From positions 36,196 to 100,195 of the forward strand of contig NZ_JAHWDP010000006.1 in NCBI RefSeq assembly GCF_019312585.1: DNA of 64,000 nt, given 5' to 3'. Every line of letters begins with the position of its first letter. Position 1 is the stretch's first letter. The translations under genes and the position numbers were made by a program. This DNA is from Halomarinibacterium sedimenti. GTDB lineage: Bacteria > Bacteroidota > Bacteroidia > Flavobacteriales > Flavobacteriaceae. The notes beneath the pieces were generated by a model. That model worked only from the letters and a program-made list of their open reading frames with translations. It made no database searches and was not told where the DNA came from. Below are positions 45,262 through 53,796 of this stretch, in pieces.

Positions 45262-45552
45262 TTGGGAATCATCGAAAACATAAATAAGCTATTTGATCAC
45301 CGAATACGTTTAGGCATTATGTCTATTCTTATGGTGAATGACGATGCCGATTTTAACCGCCTTAAAGAATTGCTCGATGTTACCGACGGAAACCTCGCCA
45401 GCCATATTAAAGCCTTAGAAAATGCAGAATATATCTTAGTGGAAAAACAATTTATAGACCGTAAACCCAATACACGTTATAGTGCTACGAAATTGGGTAA
45501 AATGGAATTTAAAAAACATATTGACGCACTAGAAAAACTAATTAGAAAATAA
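45262..45552 (+). CDS. Winged-helix transcriptional regulator of the CreD operon
   Basis: 96 aa, starting at TTG three bases after the stop of the previous gene. A single winged-helix DNA-binding domain is visible (DHRIRLGIMSILMVNDDADFNRLKELLDVTDGNLASHIKALENAEYI, then the wing DRKPNTRYSATKLG), of the ArsR/MarR-like DUF24-free type. There is no ligand or Cys metal site. The two palindromic elements flanking its operon are the obvious candidate binding sites, implying autoregulation; this is inference. Confidence 0.9.
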   Translation: MGIIENINKLFDHRIRLGIMSILMVNDDADFNRLKELLDVTDGNLASHIKALENAEYILVEKQFIDRKPNTRYSATKLGKMEFKKHIDALEKLIRK

Positions 45553-45567
45553 AAAAATTTATTAATT

Positions 45568-45591
45568 TACTTTGTTTTTCAAAGTACTTTA
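45568..45591 (+). promoter_or_regulatory. Candidate operator 2 of the CreD operon
   Basis: TACTTTG, five bases (TTTTT), then CAAAGTACTTTA. Outside the spacer it is identical to the element at 44627-44650, which makes chance unlikely. It lies 9 nt upstream of the ATG at 45601, after the regulator gene, suggesting an internal controlled promoter. Confidence 0.75.
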
Positions 45592-45600
45592 AAATCTAGT

Positions 45601-45879
45601 ATGACTTTAAAAACTGCGCAAAAAACTGCAATTACTTTTTACACAATAGGAACTTTATTCTTTTTACTTCTCCTTGTGGCAGGCAAAATAATTCCTATTA
45701 TTTTTTTAACTGCCTTGTATTTATTAATCGCTGTTATCTATAATCTCATTGTGTTATTAATCCTCATTATTCAACTTATCAAACACAATGAGTTGGAAAC
45801 CTTTTTTTCAATCTTAATCATTCTATTAAATATTCCTATAGCCATTGGCTATGGCTACATACTTATTCATTTTTCATAA
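45601..45879 (+). CDS. Small three-TM membrane protein
   Basis: 92 aa, three hydrophobic segments (about 8-26, 27-54 and 68-90) and little else; no recognisable family. It lies between the second operator copy and creD (18 bp downstream), so it is probably part of the controlled unit. Function unknown. Confidence 0.75.
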   Translation: MTLKTAQKTAITFYTIGTLFFLLLLVAGKIIPIIFLTALYLLIAVIYNLIVLLILIIQLIKHNELETFFSILIILLNIPIAIGYGYILIHFS

Positions 45880-45897
45880 ACTCTAAAAAATATCAAT

Positions 45898-47250
45898 ATG
45901 GAACCTAAAAAACAGAAGTTTACAAGTTGGCTAAAAACATCCATTACGGCTAGAATGATTGTCGTTGGATTTTTATTATTCGTATTACTTATTCCCTTGG
46001 AATTTGTAAAGACATTAATTACAGAAAGAGCGTATAGACAACAAGAAGTCATTCAAGAAATCAATGGAAAATGGGGTAATGAAGTGTTACTTTCTGGACC
46101 CATATTAAAAATCCCTTATAAAACATATAGAGAGGAAAAGGTGTACATTCCAGAAACCAAAGTTTTTGAAATAAAAACTGAAGAAATCATCAATAACGCC
46201 TACCTTTTTCCAGACGATCTAAATATTGTTTCTAAAGTCACCACAAAAGAAGAACCTCTTAAAAGAAGTATTTATGAGTCGGTTGTGTTTACTTCCGAAA
46301 TAGCAGTCGACGGTAGTTTTCCAAGTATTGATTTCTCCAGCAAAGACATTCCACATAAGGATATTATTTGGGATAAAATTTCAGTATTGATAAAAACATC
46401 CAACCTGAAGGGAATACGAAACACTATTGAAGTAAACCTAGCAGGAGAAACCCTAGCAATGACGCCAAAATATTCTCAGGCGTATTTAAACACAATTGAA
46501 ACACAATCTGTTTCCAATTTCCCAAAAGAAAGTACTGAAATGATTCCTTTTTCTTTTACAATGAAAGTAAATGGAAGCGAAAGTTTAAAGTTTATCCCAA
46601 TTGGAAAAGAAACCGACGTAAGCATGACCTCCAATTGGCACTCCCCCAGTTTTGATGGTAACTTTTTACCAGATGATGGATCCCGAGAAATAACCAAAGA
46701 TGGCTTTAAATCTACCTGGAAAGTATTGCAAATAAACAGACAGTTTCAGCAAGAGTTTTTTAATGAATTACCCGATTTAACCGAGTTTGCTTTTGGTTCA
46801 AAATTAATTATCCCAATAGATGAGTATCAAAAAAGTGAAAGAACTGCTAAATACGGGTTTATGGTTATTGGACTTACGCTTTTGGTTTTCCTTTTAATTC
46901 AGCTGGTGAGTAAAATATACATCCATCCTTTTCAATATATCATGATTGGATTGGCATTAGTGATGTTTTACACCTTGCTTATTTCCATTTCGGAGCACAG
47001 TTCTTTTTTTAAAGCATATGTTATTGCTTCTGCTTCGGTTTTAGGCTTAATTACCTTATACTCAAGAGCTATTTTAAAAGGATTTAAATTTCCTTTATTG
47101 ATTTGTGGATCTTTGGCTTCTTTATATGGATTTATTTACGTAATCATTCAGCTTGAAAAATATGCATTGTTAGTGGGTAGCATAGGATTATTTATAATAC
47201 TAGCTATTATCATGTTTGCTTCCCGAAAAATTGATTGGGGCAATGAATAA
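45898..47250 (+). CDS. creD: Cell-envelope integrity protein CreD
   Basis: 450 aa. One N-terminal helix (about 18-40), a large periplasmic domain (about 45-310; GKWGNEVLLSGPILKIPY near its start) and five or six C-terminal helices match the CreD family. In E. coli creD belongs to the CreBC regulon and protects against colicin E2 and envelope stress. In Bacteroidota it is found with a winged-helix regulator, as here, not CreBC. Confidence 0.95.
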   Translation: MEPKKQKFTSWLKTSITARMIVVGFLLFVLLIPLEFVKTLITERAYRQQEVIQEINGKWGNEVLLSGPILKIPYKTYREEKVYIPETKVFEIKTEEIINNAYLFPDDLNIVSKVTTKEEPLKRSIYESVVFTSEIAVDGSFPSIDFSSKDIPHKDIIWDKISVLIKTSNLKGIRNTIEVNLAGETLAMTPKYSQAYLNTIETQSVSNFPKESTEMIPFSFTMKVNGSESLKFIPIGKETDVSMTSNWHSPSFDGNFLPDDGSREITKDGFKSTWKVLQINRQFQQEFFNELPDLTEFAFGSKLIIPIDEYQKSERTAKYGFMVIGLTLLVFLLIQLVSKIYIHPFQYIMIGLALVMFYTLLISISEHSSFFKAYVIASASVLGLITLYSRAILKGFKFPLLICGSLASLYGFIYVIIQLEKYALLVGSIGLFIILAIIMFASRKIDWGNE

Positions 47251-47656
47251 AGTAGGAAAAGAGTCTTCCTTTACAACTAAAAGGAAGGCTCTACTTTTAG
47301 AAAAAACAAATAGATATTTCTGGATTTTTTTGCTCCTATTAACCATAGAAGTAGTCATAGCATTATTTCAGTTTCACAAATTTATACGTGGATTTGTGGG
47401 AGATGTTTTGGTAATCCCCTTACTCTATTATTTTGGCAGATGGATAACACGATTCTCAGCAAATAAACTGCTGTTGGCTGTTCTATTGCTTGCTATAAGT
47501 GTAGAAATAATTCAATGGTTTAACCTTTTTCCTTTGTTAGGAATCGAATCCAAATTATTTTATATCTTGATAGGTAATACTTTTGACCCTTTAGACTTAG
47601 GGGCCCATTGTATTGGGTTCTTGACGGTTTTATTCTTAAACAAACTCGACGTTTAG
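47243..47656 (+). CDS. DUF2809 membrane protein
   Basis: 137 aa from the ATG at 47243, which overlaps the creD stop by 8 bp and keeps the likely start MNKVGKESSF. Four hydrophobic helices and the motifs FIRGFVGDVLVIPLLY and GNTFDPLDLGAHCIG are those of DUF2809 (YjgA-like) proteins. Function unknown. Translational coupling to creD suggests it ends this operon, and a strong hairpin follows. Confidence 0.88.
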   Translation: MNKVGKESSFTTKRKALLLEKTNRYFWIFLLLLTIEVVIALFQFHKFIRGFVGDVLVIPLLYYFGRWITRFSANKLLLAVLLLAISVEIIQWFNLFPLLGIESKLFYILIGNTFDPLDLGAHCIGFLTVLFLNKLDV

Positions 47657-47663
47657 CCTAGTA

Positions 47664-47701
47664 AAAGTTCCTGTTGATGCTTATCACACAACAGGAACTT
47701 T
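47664..47701. terminator. Hairpin ending the CreD operon
   Basis: A 13-bp perfect stem (AAAGTTCCTGTTG / CAACAGGAACTTT) with a 12-nt loop, placed between the convergent DUF2809 and CBS genes. T runs are short, so it may act as a terminator in both directions or as an mRNA 3'-end stabiliser. Confidence 0.8.
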
Positions 47702-47715
47702 AAAATTAAACCTGG

Positions 47716-48135
47716 TTAGTATTGGTCTAATAAATATGTAATTAAATCTGTGGTGGTCACAATGCCTACCAGCTTGCTATTATCCACGACGGGAATGGCA
47801 TGAAACTCTTTTTCCGCAAGTATTTCGGCGGTTTCTTTTATAGTTGTATGGGAAGAAATACTTATTAAATTCTTTGCCATTACTTGCTCTATAGTAAATA
47901 GATTATATACCGAAGTATCAACATAATCGCCATCTGCTGTAACAGAATCTGCAAAACTTATTCGAAGAATATCGGTATAACTTAACATTCCTATAATAGA
48001 TTCGCCACTTACTACTGGTATATGTCTAATCTTTTTCGATTTAAATAATCGTTCTGCAGTTTCTAAACTATCGGTATTATTAAGTGTAATAACCTCTTTG
48101 GTCATAATTGCGGAAACGGGTGTTCTTTGCTTCAT
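47716..48135 (-). CDS. Two-CBS-domain protein
   Basis: 139 aa made only of a CBS pair (about 5-65 and 77-137; VSAIMTKEVITLNN, KIRHIPVVSGESIIGMLSYTDIL, KEFHAIPVVDNSKLVGIVTTTDLI). CBS pairs bind adenosyl ligands such as AMP or ATP and regulate partner proteins. No partner is adjacent. Upstream (48136-48386) is a 250-bp divergent gap with no gene; it holds a direct repeat AGATCA-N8-AGATCA near 48188. Confidence 0.9.
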   Translation of the reverse strand: MKQRTPVSAIMTKEVITLNNTDSLETAERLFKSKKIRHIPVVSGESIIGMLSYTDILRISFADSVTADGDYVDTSVYNLFTIEQVMAKNLISISSHTTIKETAEILAEKEFHAIPVVDNSKLVGIVTTTDLITYLLDQY

Positions 48136-48376
48136 TTTATTGTTTTTAAGTTTTCTTAAATCTCTTAAAATGAAACATCAAAAAAAATGACCAAGATCAT
48201 AGGACATAGATCAAGATTATTGATTTTCATTCTATAAATAGTGAATGAATTTCAATTTTGTAGGTATTTTCTTAACAAAATATTGTATTTCATCGTTATT
48301 TTACTCATTTCCACGATTATATGAGCAAAATCAATACCTCTTGTCAATTTTTATATATATTTAACCACCCAAAAAA

Positions 48377-48457
48377 ATGAACCTACTTGAAAAAGAAAGT
48401 TTTCATATTAGTAATTGCACTACTGCAAACCATACTCTTCTCTGCCCAGAATTCTGA
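48377..48457 (+). other. Short upstream ORF overlapping the histidine kinase start
   Basis: An ATG at 48377 opens a 26-codon frame that overlaps, out of frame, the TTG start of the kinase at 48387 and stops at 48455-48457. It could tune initiation at the weak start, but there is no conservation evidence, so it may be chance. Confidence 0.3.
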
Positions 48458-50624
48458 ATTGAAGCTTACAGATAGTATTGCTAATGCTCAAAAAGAGCAG
48501 AAAGCCAAGCATCTGGATAGTATGGTGAAGCACATCCGCAAACAATTTTATGGGAATAATCTCGATGTCGCCATAGAATTAGGGGAACCTACGTTAGAAT
48601 TAGCAAATGAGCTAAACAATCTTAAAGCCATAGTAGCCATTTCTAGTTTAATGGGTAACGCATTTTTAAAAGTTGAGGACACCCTACAAGCTAAGCGTAT
48701 TTTTACGAATGCAATTGAAAAGGCAGAAAAAGAACATGACTCCACAAGAGTTATAACCACGGCACGAATTGATCTAGGAAACTATTATGCCCTTCGGAGT
48801 AAAAGGAAAGAAGCTATAGAAATTTATAAAAAGGCATTACCACTTCCTGAAAAATTAAAAGACACTACGCACCTATATATTATAAACTACAATATTGCAG
48901 AGCTATTTTTAGATGATAAAGATGTTATAAATGCTCAATTTTATGTGGAAGAAACAAATAATTATGTTAAAGGACTAAATCCAGATGCCTATCACGCAGG
49001 AGCAAAGCTCCTTACAGGAAAACTGTATTTTCTACAAAATAACACCCAAAAAGCAATAGAAGTATTGACTGAAAGTGTAAAACTTTCGGATAAATCAGGA
49101 TTTCAGGATGGACTAATAGAAGGACATGATTATCTAGCCAAAGCCTACCAAAAGGAAGGGAATTTACTTGAAACCATTAATCACTTGCAACTTTTGGATA
49201 CTTACAAAAGTGAAAAGTATAAAAGTGATAAAATCGAGGCCATTGAGTATGCCACAGCAAAATATAAAACCAACTTTTATCAACAAGAAATTAAATCGCA
49301 GTTGCTTCAGAATGAAATAAACAAGCAAACTGCCAAAAGGGAAACCACTATTTTCTGGATAAAAATAGCTTCGGCAATTCTCTTAATTTCGGCCATATTC
49401 TTATTTATTTCTTATAGAAAAAGAAAGCAATTGCTTTTTCACCTTATTGATAAAAACAAGCAATATCTTGAAGAGAAGGAAAAATCTGAAGAGCTTGCAA
49501 AAGCAAAAAGTATTTTATTCTCCAATATCACTCACGAGTTAAGGACGCCTATGTATGGTATTATTGGTATTTCCTCTATTCTTATGAGAGATGCCAAACT
49601 TAAAAACCATAAAGAGAATTTGGCTTCTCTTAAATTTTCAGCAAATCACCTTTTATCACTTATAAATAATGTGCTTCAATTAACAAGTATTTATAGCACT
49701 AAAAAAGAAGAGCTTAAACGAAACAAATTTAGCCTTAGAGAAATAGTTGAAAATGTGGTTAAATCATCAAAATTTATTAATGCCTCACATCCAAATAAAT
49801 ACATTGTAAATATTGATGACCAAATCCCAGAATATCTTATTGGGGATGAAGTGAAGATATCTCAAATACTTATAAATTTAATAGGCAATGCATCAAAATT
49901 TACTTTTGACGGTGAAATTACCATTAACTTAACACGAGTAAAAAATCAAAATAACAAGCTTTGTGTTCATTTTAATATAAAAGATACCGGTGTTGGAATT
50001 TCAGAAGAAAAACTGGAAATAATCTTTGATGAATTTTTACAGTCAAATAATAATGACCAACATCAAGGCACTGGACTAGGATTACCAATTGTAAAGAAAA
50101 TCTTAGATATATATGAGTCTGAAATAACAATAAAGAGTACTGTAGGTGAAGGAACTGAAATCGATTTCGAACTTTGTTATGAGGAAACGAAATTAGAAAG
50201 TACTCAAAATAAAGACACTCATAAGCATTCAGACTCCTTATTAAAGGGGAAGAATATCTTAGTTGTGGATGATAACAAAATTAATCTTTTAGTAACTAAG
50301 AAGACTTTAATGGCCTATGGTGCCAGTGTAAGTATTGCCCCTGGCGGTGCTGAAGGTATTATAATGGCGAATGAGGAAAAATTTGACCTTATACTCATGG
50401 ATATAAATATGCCAGAGGTAAACGGTTTTGAAGCTACAAAAGCTATTAGGCAAAAGGATACCCATATCCCGATTATTGCACTTACTGCAGTAGAGATGGA
50501 AAAGGTAGTTGGGGAAAGTTCTTTTAATTTAATGAATGACTTTATAATTAAACCTTATAAAAATAATATCTTTTTAGATACCATTGCCAAACATATAACT
50601 GAAAGACAACTCCTAGAAGTATAA
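48387..50624 (+). CDS. Hybrid sensor histidine kinase with TPR sensor
   Basis: 745 aa, start TTG; a TGA nine bases upstream rules out any longer frame. Signal peptide (FILVIALLQTILFSAQ), TPR-rich periplasmic sensor (about 45-290), one membrane helix (about 323-343), coiled region, HisKA with His383 (SNITHELRTPMYG), HATPase (LINLIGNASKFT, DTGVGIS, GTGLGLPIV) and a receiver with Asp672 (LILMDINMPEVNG) and Lys722. No separate output regulator or HPt domain is adjacent, so the phosphorelay partner is elsewhere. Signal unknown. Confidence 0.95.
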   Translation: MKKKVFILVIALLQTILFSAQNSELKLTDSIANAQKEQKAKHLDSMVKHIRKQFYGNNLDVAIELGEPTLELANELNNLKAIVAISSLMGNAFLKVEDTLQAKRIFTNAIEKAEKEHDSTRVITTARIDLGNYYALRSKRKEAIEIYKKALPLPEKLKDTTHLYIINYNIAELFLDDKDVINAQFYVEETNNYVKGLNPDAYHAGAKLLTGKLYFLQNNTQKAIEVLTESVKLSDKSGFQDGLIEGHDYLAKAYQKEGNLLETINHLQLLDTYKSEKYKSDKIEAIEYATAKYKTNFYQQEIKSQLLQNEINKQTAKRETTIFWIKIASAILLISAIFLFISYRKRKQLLFHLIDKNKQYLEEKEKSEELAKAKSILFSNITHELRTPMYGIIGISSILMRDAKLKNHKENLASLKFSANHLLSLINNVLQLTSIYSTKKEELKRNKFSLREIVENVVKSSKFINASHPNKYIVNIDDQIPEYLIGDEVKISQILINLIGNASKFTFDGEITINLTRVKNQNNKLCVHFNIKDTGVGISEEKLEIIFDEFLQSNNNDQHQGTGLGLPIVKKILDIYESEITIKSTVGEGTEIDFELCYEETKLESTQNKDTHKHSDSLLKGKNILVVDDNKINLLVTKKTLMAYGASVSIAPGGAEGIIMANEEKFDLILMDINMPEVNGFEATKAIRQKDTHIPIIALTAVEMEKVVGESSFNLMNDFIIKPYKNNIFLDTIAKHITERQLLEV

Positions 50625-50747
50625 TATTATTTAATAGCACTTACCGTACTTTTATTCCATCATAAAAACCAATTTCCCTTGTACTTTATCGAAGGAACTT
50701 TACGTTGTAACAATTATTGTTCACCATACCTACTAGATTTTTGGTTT

Positions 50748-50790
50748 ATCAATCATTCTTTTCACTTTAAGTGGTGATTGATTTGTTTTG
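50748..50790 (+). terminator. Nested hairpin, possible terminator of the kinase gene
   Basis: ATCAATCA (50748-50755) pairs with TGATTGAT (50775-50782), enclosing a second stem CACTT/AAGTG (50763-50773), and is followed by the T-rich TTGTTTT. Asymmetric, so only a modest candidate. The rest of the 592-bp gap 50625-51216 shows no ORF with coding character and no repeat or RNA that I recognise. Confidence 0.4.
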
Positions 50791-51163
50791 GATAGTTAGC
50801 CTCTTATGGCAACTTAAACTAGCTAAGTACCCTTTATAAAAAACTTGAGTAGCTTAATGCTGATATCATTTACATTCTAATGAAACAGAAAAAAGGTTGT
50901 AGGCAATTCGTAAAATAAGACCATTAATCCAACCATATAATTGACGAGTATAGGATTTCTCACAAAGTATTATATTACATAATTATTAAACTTGCTATTA
51001 GATGATCCCTTTAAATTCTACCCACTGAAATAAAGTATAGCTATTGTTGAGCATTTCTAAACCTAAAGGATGTTAAACATCTTATCTATTTTTTCCAAAC
51101 AATAACAATATAGAATCAATAAGACTATAGCTCTAAAAGAATTATTAAGGTGTTTAATACAAA

Positions 51164-51197
51164 CAAAAAAGCACTCCGGTTTTGGAGTGCTTTTTTG
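51164..51197 (-). terminator. Intrinsic terminator of the secreted-protein gene
   Basis: GCACTCC pairs with GGAGTGC, extended by A/T runs of six on each side, giving a classical terminator for the minus-strand gene ending at 51217. It could also stop plus-strand transcripts. Confidence 0.9.
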
Positions 51198-51216
51198 TTT
51201 TCTATATTGGTTCATT

Positions 51217-51807
51217 TTATCTATCCATAATAATCCACTTGGATCTTGTGGCATCATACATTAATTTCACCATCTCATATCGTTGGACCACGAGATTACT
51301 ATTATTTTCAATTCTATTACCAAAGAGTGATAAAAGACTGTTAGGTATAAATGTTAGATCACCTGTTGTTGGGTATAACCAAATGGTTTGACCGTCTTGA
51401 CCTGCTGCAATACCTGTGACTATAACATCGCCCAGTATACTTCTAATTCTAATTACAGATTTATCTTCATTAGGCTCACCTGGCCAAATAATAAGGTTTA
51501 AATCACTTATTATAGGTACACCAATAGGATCAATATCACCAATAGTAAGGATTTTGTCATTGGCTCTTATGGTATTGTTTTCAAGAATAAGATTTTCAGC
51601 AACTTCTACTTGAACAATATTTCCGCTGTCATCAATACCAACAATTCTTGTGGCTATGACTTCGTTGGGACCTTTTTCTGCATCACGTAATCGCAGAGTT
51701 CCATTAACATCTAAAGTGGCTGTAGGTTCTGTAGTATTTATTCCTACTTGAGCGTTACTTATATATCCAATAAGTAGAGCAATGAAAATGGGGGCTAGAT
51801 TTTTCAT
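51217..51807 (-). CDS. Secreted protein with tail-fibre-like N-terminal motif
   Basis: 196 aa from the ATG at 51807, which begins a signal peptide (MKNLAPIFIALLIGYISNA). The mature N-terminus reads QVGINTTEPTATLDVNGTLRLRD, the GINTTxPxATLDVxGxLRxR motif repeated in flavobacterial surface proteins and fibre-like adhesins. The remainder is beta-rich with no recognised domain and no T9SS signal. Surface or periplasmic protein of unknown function. Confidence 0.8.
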   Translation of the reverse strand: MKNLAPIFIALLIGYISNAQVGINTTEPTATLDVNGTLRLRDAEKGPNEVIATRIVGIDDSGNIVQVEVAENLILENNTIRANDKILTIGDIDPIGVPIISDLNLIIWPGEPNEDKSVIRIRSILGDVIVTGIAAGQDGQTIWLYPTTGDLTFIPNSLLSLFGNRIENNSNLVVQRYEMVKLMYDATRSKWIIMDR

Positions 51808-51957
51808 TAGGCTTAATTTTATTTTATAGTACAAAATAACCCTTTAATCTATTAATAATCAAAGGTTCGTAAGCTTTTTCTGAATTTTTTCGATAAAATG
51901 TAATAAATATCCTACATGATGCTATTTAAATAGAATATTTTAAGAAAAAAGGATTGA

Positions 51958-53166
51958 TTATCCACCTACATACTCCTGTAAATATGCAAATCGCTCTGTT
52001 AATTGACCATTATTTGTGGTAATCTTTGCCCTTTTTAAAATCCCATCCTTATCTCCATTAAAATATGCTGGAATTACGTTTTCTAAAAACATATCCCCAA
52101 AACCTTCACTGGCATCTTTGGGTAGCTCACAAGGTAGATTGTCTACAGCCATGACTCCAATACTATTAGGAGCTCCAAAAGGCACTTCGCTTTCCATTTT
52201 TGGGTCATACCCGTAAAAAGGTTCGGCTATTGTTGAAGCACGCAGCGTACTGGCGACAGGACCATCAACATCGCAAGAGATATCAGCAACCAAGTTTATA
52301 TTAAACTCGGGGCTTTTAGCATCTTCTCTTGTAAAAAGATAAGGTGCATTATTGCCGTAAAAATGACCTGTGATAAACATGTCGCTCACTTTGGCATATT
52401 TCATAAAATCACTTTCGTAGCCTTCAGGATTTAAGTAAAAAACGTCTTTTTCAAATTCACCACCATCGATTCGCCTGTTGTATTCAGTAACATCAATTAA
52501 GCAATAGACGGGTTCATTATATTCCTTAGCAAGATATTCGGCATCAGGCACCTCCCGTATTTTTAAATGATCAAGAATTTCTTTGGCACCACGAGCCACT
52601 TTTCCTGTCCCCGAAAGAATGATTTTAATATTAGGCAGGGTAATTTTATCCAACTCGGCTTTTACCGCTTCTAAGTCTGGTAAGGTTTCTACTTTAGGTA
52701 AATTGAAGAGATTGTCTCTAAGTCCTAATCCTCTAAATCCATTATACGCTCCTACCAATCCTGCATAATACCCAAACCCAATTAATCGGTGATTGCTGTC
52801 ATTTACAATGGTCTCATGATCAAAAAGTTCTATTTTCTTTGCTAAAATAGTTTGAAGCAACTTTCTATTGTACGGTTGTTTTTTTATGGTATGACTGAAG
52901 AAGAAGTACTTTTTATTGGGAATTAATGCATCCACTGGCACTTCTTTTACACCTAACATCACATTCGCTTCTGAAATATCTTCTTTCACTTCAAATCCAG
53001 CTTCTCTATAAGCTTCATCTGGGAAAATTCGAACGTCTGAAGCCTCTACAATAATTCGTGCATCCGGAAACTTTTGTATGACTTCTTGACACTTTTCAGG
53101 TGAAAAAACAACGCGCCTATCGGGTGGATTCTTTCTTTCTTTTATAATTGCGAAGGTAATGGGCAT
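51958..53166 (-). CDS. Alanine/saccharopine dehydrogenase-like NAD(P) oxidoreductase
   Basis: 402 aa. The N-terminal AlaDH/PNT domain (FAIIKERKNPPDRRVVFSPE, HTIKKQPYNRKLL) is followed by a Rossmann domain (IILSGTGKVARGAKEIL) and DISCDVDGPVASTLRAST with metal/substrate-type Asp residues. The sequence is nearer to the lysine-ketoglutarate reductase/saccharopine dehydrogenase branch than to true alanine dehydrogenase, so lysine or alanine metabolism is possible but the substrate is open. TATCTTTG (53207-53200) is its -7 box. Confidence 0.85.
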   Translation of the reverse strand: MPITFAIIKERKNPPDRRVVFSPEKCQEVIQKFPDARIIVEASDVRIFPDEAYREAGFEVKEDISEANVMLGVKEVPVDALIPNKKYFFFSHTIKKQPYNRKLLQTILAKKIELFDHETIVNDSNHRLIGFGYYAGLVGAYNGFRGLGLRDNLFNLPKVETLPDLEAVKAELDKITLPNIKIILSGTGKVARGAKEILDHLKIREVPDAEYLAKEYNEPVYCLIDVTEYNRRIDGGEFEKDVFYLNPEGYESDFMKYAKVSDMFITGHFYGNNAPYLFTREDAKSPEFNINLVADISCDVDGPVASTLRASTIAEPFYGYDPKMESEVPFGAPNSIGVMAVDNLPCELPKDASEGFGDMFLENVIPAYFNGDKDGILKRAKITTNNGQLTERFAYLQEYVGG

Positions 53167-53199
53167 TTGGAATACTTTTTGATTTCTATTTTAGGTCTG

Positions 53200-53226
53200 C
53201 AAAGATAGGTTTTTAATGTATCTTTG
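53200..53226. promoter_or_regulatory. Divergent -7 boxes as an inverted repeat between dehydrogenase and ssrA
   Basis: CAAAGATA (53200-53207) and TATCTTTG (53219-53226) are a perfect 8-bp inverted repeat with 11 bp between. Each reads TATCTTTG, the -7 consensus, in opposite directions: left-facing for the dehydrogenase and right-facing for tmRNA. A TTG for the left promoter lies at 53234-53232 (24-bp spacing). Confidence 0.65.
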
Positions 53227-53254
53227 CCACCCAAAAGTTCATTGAAAATAACAA

Positions 53255-53651
53255 GGGGCCGACTGGTTTTGACAGCGGGTTTCATTGTACGGTAAGCATG
53301 TCGAGCGCTGGGATACAGCTCGTAAATCTCATATTTCATCTTTTTTAAACGGCGAGAATAACTACGCCCTAGCTGCATAATCCGAATTATAGTAGGATAA
53401 TGCCTCGGCCCGCAAGGCGGGCAAGCAGGAAGTCACTCGAGAGCCTTGGTTTGCGGCAATCGATTTAGTGGCTTCGTAAAAGTAAACCTAGTTTGTGTAG
53501 GGCTTTGATACACTTACGAAACCAAATTGAAGCTAAGTCTTGCGCAGGTTGTTTCCAGCCAGTAATAGATCGAAAACCCTAATGGAAAATAAACATGTAG
53601 AAAGCTCTACAACGGCACGTTTGGACGGGAGTTCGAATCTCCCCGGCTCCA
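53255..53651 (+). ncRNA. ssrA: Transfer-messenger RNA (tmRNA)
   Basis: GGGGCCGACTGGTTTTGACA at the 5' end and GTTCGAATCTCCCCGGCTCCA at the 3' end are the classic tRNA-like halves; GGGGCCG pairs with CGGCTCC as a 7-bp acceptor stem with one G-U. The 3' CCA is not encoded, so it must be added. The tag reading frame at 53351-53380 reads GENNYALAA followed by TAA; with the charged alanine the degradation tag is A-GENNYALAA, the form typical of Bacteroidota. tmRNA rescues stalled ribosomes. Promoter -7 box TATCTTTG at 53219; terminator at 53663. Confidence 0.97.
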
Positions 53652-53662
53652 CAACCCTCTAG

Positions 53663-53688
53663 AAACCATACCAACAGGTATGGTTTTT
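53663..53688 (+). terminator. Terminator of ssrA
   Basis: AAACCATACC and GGTATGGTTTTT form a 9- to 10-bp stem around AACA with a T tail, starting 11 nt after the tmRNA 3' end. Confidence 0.88.
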
Positions 53689-53796
53689 CATTTTATGAAA
53701 AAAACAAACTTGCTTGTGGTTTTGAAATGAAATGAAAGCGCAAACTGAGTCAACAGTTTGGTTTCTTATTTGCAACATAGGAAGTGGGCGAAATTT

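Noticed and set aside
48185..48215. CRP/FNR-type box in the CBS/kinase intergenic gap
   Set aside because: AGATCA appears as a direct repeat rather than an inverted one, so it does not fit such a dimer site.
51063..51257. 64-codon minus-strand ORF
   Set aside because: It runs across the terminator and into the end of the secreted-protein gene in another frame and has no recognisable domain or signal.
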